From contig CALSCP010002677.1 of the NCBI GenBank assembly GCA_943704425.1, positions 1 to 26,848 on the forward strand: a DNA stretch of 26,848 nt, written 5' to 3'. This DNA comes from Ministeria vibrans ATCC 50519 (taxonomy: Eukaryota; Opisthokonta; Filasterea). Below are positions 21,103 to 26,848 of this stretch, one piece after another. A program made the position numbers and the translations under genes. How positions within the stretch are numbered: position 1 is the stretch's first letter; each line of letters opens with the position of its first letter. The notes beneath the pieces were generated by a model that was not told the DNA's origin, did no database searches, and was given only the letters and a program-made list of their open reading frames with translations.

Positions 21103-23894
21103 TTATTGTGACTGAGACTGAATCTGACTCCAGCGGGCCTCAGCAGCCATCCTTGCAGTGTGGTAGGAATTAAGGGGCAAGCGAGTGATTTGCGAGTGGT
21201 AGTAAAGGGGAAGATTGGCAAGGGTGCTCTCAAGGGAGTTGACAGTGGACGCCTCAATGAAGACACCAATGTTGTTGAGACCCAGCTTGACGGCCGTCGA
21301 CATGATCGCCTGCGAGCTGTACAATGTACCCAGTCCCTCGAGCGACGGCCATTCAAACGAAACCAAGTAGTTTTCCAGCGTTCCAAAGGTTTGCTCGTTT
21401 GTCAAGTAGCTCATCGCAAAGTCGACATAGTACAGCTGAGGCTGGCTCACTACCAAAAAAACCGCAAAAAAAATTAATCACGATGCGTGTCAAACTCATT
21501 TCGATTAAGACAACGTTGACTTACCAACAACGGCATTGACCGTGGGAGAGTCAGTGCAGAGGGGACTTTGACCCGCAGCAATGGCACAGGCGGTGATCAT
21601 GATAGTGCCGCCGTTGTTGAGGTCGACAATGGACGGGTCGATGACGCAGGCGAGGATGGAAGGCGAGAAGCGCGGGTTGACATCGCAATTGACAGTGTAG
21701 CCAAAAAGGGTCGCCGTGTAGAGTGGGTCGGTGCTGCCTGGGTTAATAGGCGGGAGAAACTCGAGACGCGCCGAGGAGGCGCCCGACAGGGTCACTTGCG
21801 GGGTAAATGCGGTCGGGCTCTGCCAGACGGGCTGCGACACAGCAGTGACCAACGTCTGTTCGTCGCCGTGCCACGCGTACGACTCGTCAGCAAGAAAGGT
21901 CGACAGATGAAAGGAGAACTCCTGGCCGGCCGGCACACCCGTAATGTCCAGAGTAAATGTCTTCTCGACAAAAAAGGCATGGAGGGCGTCGCCCGTCATC
22001 TGGTGCGTGAAGTTCTTCTTGACGCTGCACTGACACCACTGCTGGAAGTACTGCACCTCGACAAGGTAGGTACGCACTTGGCCCGTCGCGTCGTTGGCAT
22101 AGTGGATAGTAAGCTGTGCGCCGTCAGCGGTCACCACAGAGGTGAGCGTTGTGGGCTGGGGCGGGCCCAGGGGCGGACACTCAGACGTGAGGTCCAGCAG
22201 CTCGGCATTGTTGGCAAAGTTGCTCTCCGACATGGTGCCCATGTTGGCCATGGTGTACGCGTTGCTGGTGACGTAGCACAGTTGCGGGTTGCTGTAGAGC
22301 ACCACGGCAGCCGACTCGCTGGCAAGCCAGCCTTGACCTTCGCCCCAAAACGACAAAAACTGCGTGGGTCGGTGACTGAAGAAGGCGAGATCGGTGGCGT
22401 CGAGCGATGTGTTGGCAACGTAGAGGAAGCCGGCAATGTCAAGCGAGAGTCCTGTCGAACCCTGCAGAGTCTCCAAGAGCGGGCACAAGGAGATGGTAAA
22501 GCCCTGGTTCATCATATTGAGGCCGTTGAGGGTGAGCGTCACCAGGTCGGGAAGGTTGTCAAAAGTGACCGAATCGAGCTCGACGGGCATGGTCAGCGCG
22601 ACGCTCGTGACGCCCTTGACGTTAGACAGCAGGATAGTCTCCGTTGTGGCAAAGCTGACGTGAAAGTTGGTGTTGTCAACAAAAACAACGTCGGAGACGC
22701 TGAAGCCCAGAGGCGCGTTCGAATTGGGGTCCTGGTAGAGCGCTGTGGAAGGGAAGGTCATAGCAACGCCAGTCTGCGACTTGCTTCCAAGACTGTGGAG
22801 CGACACCGAGACAATGCTGGCAAGAGAGCCAATGTCAAACAGAGCCAGGCTAGGCATGTTGGTGATGGTCATGGTGTTGGCGGTCGTCAGCAAGGGGAAG
22901 TTGATCGTCGAGATGACGGCGCCCGTCACAAAGATGCTTCCCTCGACCGATGTGAGCACGGGGAATCCCAGCGTTGCCTTGCAGTAGCACACGACCGTCG
23001 GCGTCTCCGCATACACTCGAATGTCTCCGCCAATAGTCGTCAGTGCCGGGAAAATCGCGTTAAGCATGCTGTCTGTGCCGTCAATGTGAAGTGATCCATC
23101 AATCTATTAAAGAAAAATAGACAAACATGACGTATAATTTAAATTATTATTATACTAATAACTAGTATTATTATTATTAACCTGTGTGGTAGATCCCATG
23201 CTGTAGGGAAAGGACACTGAGCCCATCTCTGTAAAGAGAACGCTACTCGATTGAAAACCGATTTGAGACACAAGAAATAAAATCCAAAAAGAAATCTCTT
23301 ACTATACGTTTCCTTTGACTTTGGTGCAACCGCTCGAAAGCCAACCATTGACCTGTCCCGGAGTCAGAAAGCAATGGGTGGGCGACTCGGGGTGGGGACA
23401 GTCGGTCGGTACGCACTCTATAATGAGAGAGTGTCAGTCACGTCGAGAGAAAAAAAAAATTGCGGGAAATCAGAAAATAACTATATAATAAAAGGATATC
23501 GCCTCAACACTGAGGAGAGCTTCACAACTGCCATCGAAAAACATATTTAAAGAAATAGTGGTGGCGGGGTGGTGGCGAACAGGTACACAAGAAGCGATAT
23601 CAGACAGGGCGACACCCAGAATCGGATATTTCACTGGCGACGCTGACACGCCAAGGTCTGCATGGTGCACACAATGCACTTGCAACTGTCATGGAGTAAA
23701 GGAAGCGGAAGGGGAAGTCGCCAAAACGGAGAAGAGTGTGGCAAACACAAGGAAAGAGAAGAAGAAAAAAAATTACCTCCATTGGCGCCAAGCGTCATGC
23801 TTTGGCAGCATGCGTCTGAGATGGAAAGAGCTGTGGCGCGTCCGGCAAACGAGAGGAACGCAACGGCAGCGGCGAAGAGAAAAGCTTTTGCCAT
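21103..23894 (-). CDS. Secreted protein A with L-domain-like leucine-rich region and FN3-like domains
   Basis: Probable secreted or cell-surface recognition protein. Exons 23894-23777, 23417-23308, 23226-23182, 23103-21525 and 21449-21103 sum to 2199 nt (732 residues). A signal peptide (MAKAFLFAAAVAFLSFAG, likely cut after ATA) is followed by a Cys-rich segment. Then come repeated strands of the receptor L-domain kind, such as FPALTTIGGDI, FPVLTSVEGSI and FPLLTTANTMTI. Two regions near the C-terminal half (from PPQPTTLTSV and from SPTAFTPQVTL) look like fibronectin-III sandwiches. There is no C-terminal transmembrane helix; the end is SQIQSQSQ. Exon 3 is placed using the second AG of CAGAG to keep frame. 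The 359-nt intron 1 contains a 36-nt in-frame cassette (23685-23650) that might be an additional exon. It is divergent from the related gene B. Confidence 0.78.
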
Positions 23895-24288
23895 TGTGGA
23901 TGAGTTTTGGACTGATTGAAACGAAATAGATGATTCGCAACAACTGAAGATAGTGAAAGGGTGTTGTACGCAAGCACACACAAAAACAGTGCTGTTAGCA
24001 ACGAATAGTGGGGCAGAAGCAAAGGAAAAGAGTGTAGAAAAGACGAGAGGCGAGGCAAATGTTGTTTGGCGTGACGCGACTCAACCATTTGAAAATCGAG
24101 CAGACCAAACAATCGCTAGAGTCATGTGACAAGGAAAAACATGTGTGGTCAATGGATTTTGCTAAGAATCAATCTATAGGGTGTAGGGAAGGCCTGCGAG
24201 AGGACATGGGCGACGAAAGACAGGGTGTTTTGAGGAGCAACGGCGTTTTCACATTGCCACACTTTTTCCTCTTTTTCTCACCTTGAAC
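23895..24288. promoter_or_regulatory. Bidirectional promoter region of the two L-domain genes
   Basis: 394 nt between the start codons of the head-to-head pair. No open frame of note and no recognised factor site. The right end (24256-24284) is pyrimidine-rich, just before the ATG of gene B. Co-regulation of both genes from this segment is plausible. Confidence 0.5.
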
Positions 24289-26258
24289 ATGCGATTGTTG
24301 GTGGCTCTCACACTTGCCTGTGTGACCATTGCACATGTTGGCGCCGAAGAGCCTCCCATTGAAATTATTCACGTTGGCCACAATGGTACCCTTGGATTGC
24401 TGTTCGCTTTTTTGCAAACTTTCCCTCGTCTCCCTCTCACGGCTGTTTCTCTGCTTAGAATGCCAGCTTTCCAGCGGTCCTGGTGGTGTACTGGTATTGA
24501 AACAGGATTCCGGCAACCCATTGGTGCTTAGCAATGATACGTAAGAATTCTCGCTTGTGCGCTTTTGTGTTGTTGCGCGACTTTCAAAAAAAAAAAACGA
24601 GGCATTGCTACCCCAACGGTGAAGGATGCTACATGATCGCAAACGGCGCCTTTTCGCCTTTCACACGCACTCGTGGGTTGAATGAGACCACTTGCGATTG
24701 TAAATGTTGGGAAACATCAAAGGGGGCAGTGACGGCGATGCTTTGTGGGTTTGTTGACCGATTGCCAGGCGATCGGGGCGTTGCAATAATCCCTCTTTCG
24801 TGACGTTCTGTTGCCCGGGGCGTCTGGGGTGGGCCATTGGAGTCTTGAAGTGTGTGAAAAACCACTTTGAACGAAATGGTTCGCTTCTTTTTTTTGCGTC
24901 TCTTTTAAAGTCTGTTTTTGGTGGATAGACGAAGAGCGCGAGAAACGGACAATGGAGTCCATTGGGTTGTTTTAACTTTGCGTGTTTGGCGTGTGTGGTG
25001 GTGGGCAAGGGATCGGTGGATGTGAAGAGCAACGCGAACTGGGGTGATTGTACTTATTTATGTTTTTGATTTTTTTATTTATATTCAGAGTGTGCACCGT
25101 ATTTCACGGATCCATTCAGATTGTCGACAACAACAGCACGGAACAAATTACCTATCTGAACCGTACAAACCCAAAATCGAATTAAAAAAATACAATTGAT
25201 TCACCTTTTTTGTTTTAGATATTGACGGCGATTTGTCGATCATCGACGAAGGATTTGGAGGCATCAAGTCTGTTGATTTGCCTCATTTGCTTTCAGTGGC
25301 AGGACTCTTTTGGGTGCTGGGCGTGAATGGGACGCACATTGACGCGTCCGAGTTGTTGGCGGTCGACGACAACGTGGTGCTGGAGCGAGTGACGCTCAAC
25401 GGCTGCGTAAACATGCCGCTGCTGAGCTCGGTTGGCGGAAGCCTGAAGATTATCCACTCGGAGATTGACGAGTGTCTCTCGTTTTCGAGCCTGTATCAGG
25501 TCATTGGCACGATTGTGATGGTGAACAACCGTCGTCTTCCGACTTTGTCGCTGCCCAGCTGGAACGAAGCCTCTAAGCCGCTGGTCGAGCCCACGACGTC
25601 CTACCTTATTAAGATCTCGCCCAACGCAGAGGAGGTGAACATCCTGACGAACGAGGCGCACTTCTACAGCGAGTACCTGATGCCGGTGTTTGAGGCAACG
25701 GACTCCATTCCCACGACAGCCATTGGCGTCACGTCCAACAACACGTTTGTGCTCACGGCGACCGTGACCAACCGCAACGAAATTGACGGTGCACTCATGG
25801 TTCTGTCCCCCGCCGCTGTGGTGGAAGTTACGCCGCTGACGGAGTGGTACGAGCGCATCGAATGGCAGGCACATGAACTCGAGATGCACATGTACGAAAA
25901 TGGTGGAGAGGGTGAGGGTGGTGAAGGAGGTGGAGGTGAGGGTGAAGAAGGTGAAGGTGAGGGGGAAGGTGGGTCGCGACGATCAGTCGAGGAGAAGACG
26001 ACGAAGAAGACCATGACGGAGTACGAGCGACTGCGCAAGCGTGCAATGCGTGAGATCAAAACACGCGCAGCCACAAGACGATCCGAGAGATACACATCGA
26101 ACCAGACGCACGCAACGGTGACCAGTCAAAATGCGCGTCTGGCGGCTCTGTTCAAGAAGCAGCTGCGCAAGGAGAGCCCCAACAAGACACCAAAGCGCCT
26201 TTTCGACGCCCAGACCCAGCCGTCGCTGGCCACCCGCGATGCCACGCTTTCCCAGTAG
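24289..26258 (+). CDS. Secreted protein B with L-domain-like region and acidic/basic tail
   Basis: Related to protein A and divergent from it. Exons 24289-24385, 24459-24540, 24602-24699, 25091-25162 and 25219-26258 sum to 1389 nt (462 residues). The signal peptide is MRLLVALTLACVTIAHVGA. The middle shows L-domain style strands (GSIQIVDNN, GDLSIIDEGFGGIKSV, MPLLSSVGGSLKII). The tail departs from the family: a Gly/Glu-only stretch of about 30 residues (25901-25970), then a basic Arg/Lys-rich segment of about 100 residues with no transmembrane helix. Exon 3, with HCYPNGEGCYMIANG, has a poor A-rich acceptor. Skipping it and using the earlier AG at 25087-25088 also keeps the frame, giving 430 residues, so this exon may be optional. 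AATAAA lies 9 nt after the stop. Confidence 0.75.
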
Positions 26259-26267
26259 TAAACAAAG

Positions 26268-26273
26268 AATAAA
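26268..26273 (+). terminator. Candidate poly(A) signal of L-domain gene B
   Basis: AATAAA starting 9 nt after the stop codon of L-domain gene B, within an A-rich stretch. The position is close to the stop but workable for a compact genome. Confidence 0.4.
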
Positions 26274-26400
26274 CAAACCGAAATTAATCAGTATCATAAT
26301 CTTAACTATTTTGGCCGAGAGACGAAGAAAAGTGCAAAATGTATCGGTTTTTGTTTTGTTTTTTTCAGGTAATATATATTTTTGCCAGCGCAACTGTGTT

Positions 26401-26615
26401 GAGAATTGTTATTATTGTGTGAGTATGAGGAAGAAGAAAAAAGCAGGTACAACTACAGAGAGGTCGAGGTGAAGAGTCTGCTGGCCTAGTGGAAATAATA
26501 AATCACTAATAATATTATCACACTGCTTTGAGAATTGTTATTATTGTGAGTGTAAGGAAGAAAGAAAAAAGGAGGTACAACTACAGAGAGGTCGAGGTGG
26601 AGCGTCTGCTGGCCT
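26401..26615. repeat. Direct duplication of about 87 nt (two copies, 42 nt apart)
   Basis: 26401-26487 and 26530-26615 are about 90 percent alike, both starting GAGAATTGTTATTATTGTG and ending GTCTGCTGGCCT. The right copy includes the last codons, the stop and the 3' flank of the - strand gene ending at 26581. The left copy repeats this, including the stop codon, downstream of the gene. The interval 26259-26580 holds nothing else coding. Confidence 0.9.
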
Positions 26616-26730
26616 CGGGGGGGCGCGGGGTGGTCGCCAGGTAGTACGCATAGGCGGCAGAGAAGAGCAGGATCAGCATGGTAGGCACGAGCGTCGCTGC
26701 ACACGATGTGCCGTTCTGGTTGAGGAGGGA
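26581..26730 (-). CDS. Last exon of a membrane-anchored protein (partial, runs off window)
   Basis: Exon of 50 codons entered after CTCTATAG (26738-26731) and ending with TAG at 26583-26581. It encodes NQNGTSCAATLVPTM running into a hydrophobic helix (LILLFSAAYAYYL). A short Pro/Arg/Ser/Thr tail ends STSTSL. It is therefore either a type I membrane protein with a short cytosolic tail or, less likely, a GPI-anchored one. No GT donor for the preceding intron is seen in 26740-26848, so the intron extends beyond the window. The neighbourhood suggests another secreted or surface protein, but the family cannot be told from this exon. Confidence 0.55.
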   Translation of the reverse strand, partial: SLLNQNGTSCAATLVPTMLILLFSAAYAYYLATTPRPPEASRRSTSTSL

Positions 26731-26848
26731 CTATAGAGAGACGAGGTGAGTCGGTGTGAGTTGGATCCGAGTCGGTGTGGGGAGGGGGCTTCTCAATATT
26801 CCATTCCTTGAAGTCCTGTGAAGATTATTCCTAATCCTATTGTTCAGA

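Noticed and set aside
21568-23094. 508-codon + strand frame antisense to L-domain gene A
   Set aside because: Shadow of the 1579-nt exon. The - strand reading has a signal peptide, clean splice phases and L-domain motifs, whereas this one is Arg/Gly/Asp-rich noise.

Overview
The window comes from a nuclear genome of a unicellular, flagellated, intron-rich eukaryote. Almost every gene is split by short GT-AG introns (about 50-110 nt, a few larger). Coding sequence is unbiased to GC-rich, and intergenic DNA is AT-rich with CA, CT, AAT and poly-A tracts. A SPAG17/PF6-like axoneme protein implies a flagellum. A fungal-type Zn2Cys6 factor and a PDSS2-type prenyl synthase subunit fit an Amorphea-like lineage, but I cannot name the organism. 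All exon models below were built by hand from frame, splice dinucleotides, phase and family resemblance.

Layout, left to right. 1-161 is a CA microsatellite, followed by a possible last exon of a + strand gene (162-297). 361-3308 (-): cytosolic-type Hsp70, 8 exons, with a basic C-terminus instead of EEVD. 3489-6710 (-): Zn2Cys6 zinc-cluster regulator with an AT-hook-like motif and long Gln/Thr/Ala runs. 6952-8307 (+): PDSS2-like polyprenyl diphosphate synthase subunit 2, divergent from the regulator. 8373-12436 (-): SPAG17/PF6-like central-pair protein, convergent with PDSS2 (65 nt between stops). 12927-14781 (-): GT8 glycosyltransferase A, whose exon 5 is broken by a 7-N assembly gap flanked by a 112-nt duplication. 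15084-16271 (-): SNIP1-like FHA splicing protein. 16351-16749 (+): TMEM230-like membrane protein, with 79 nt between its ATG and that of SNIP1. 16801-17300 (+): relic of a retroelement C-terminal region. 17754-20092 (-): GT8 glycosyltransferase B, a paralogue of A. 20205-20635 (+): possible small gene. 21103-23894 (-) and 24289-26258 (+): two head-to-head genes for secreted L-domain-like proteins. 26581-26730 (-): last exon of a third membrane-anchored protein that runs off the right edge.

The genes do not form one pathway. Three themes stand out. First, a GT8 pair keeps identical exon lengths and catalytic motifs on either side of an unrelated SNIP1/TMEM230 block. Second, there is a cluster of secreted or surface proteins at the right end. 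Third, very compact bidirectional spacing recurs (79, 241 and 394 nt between ATGs). Large introns carry microsatellite and minisatellite arrays, and one motif family recurs in introns of three neighbouring genes.

I found no RNA gene, CRISPR array, intact mobile element or obvious new multi-gene system. The most useful novel points are the Hsp70 tail, the zinc-cluster architecture, the GT8 pair with its assembly error, and the L-domain gene cluster.
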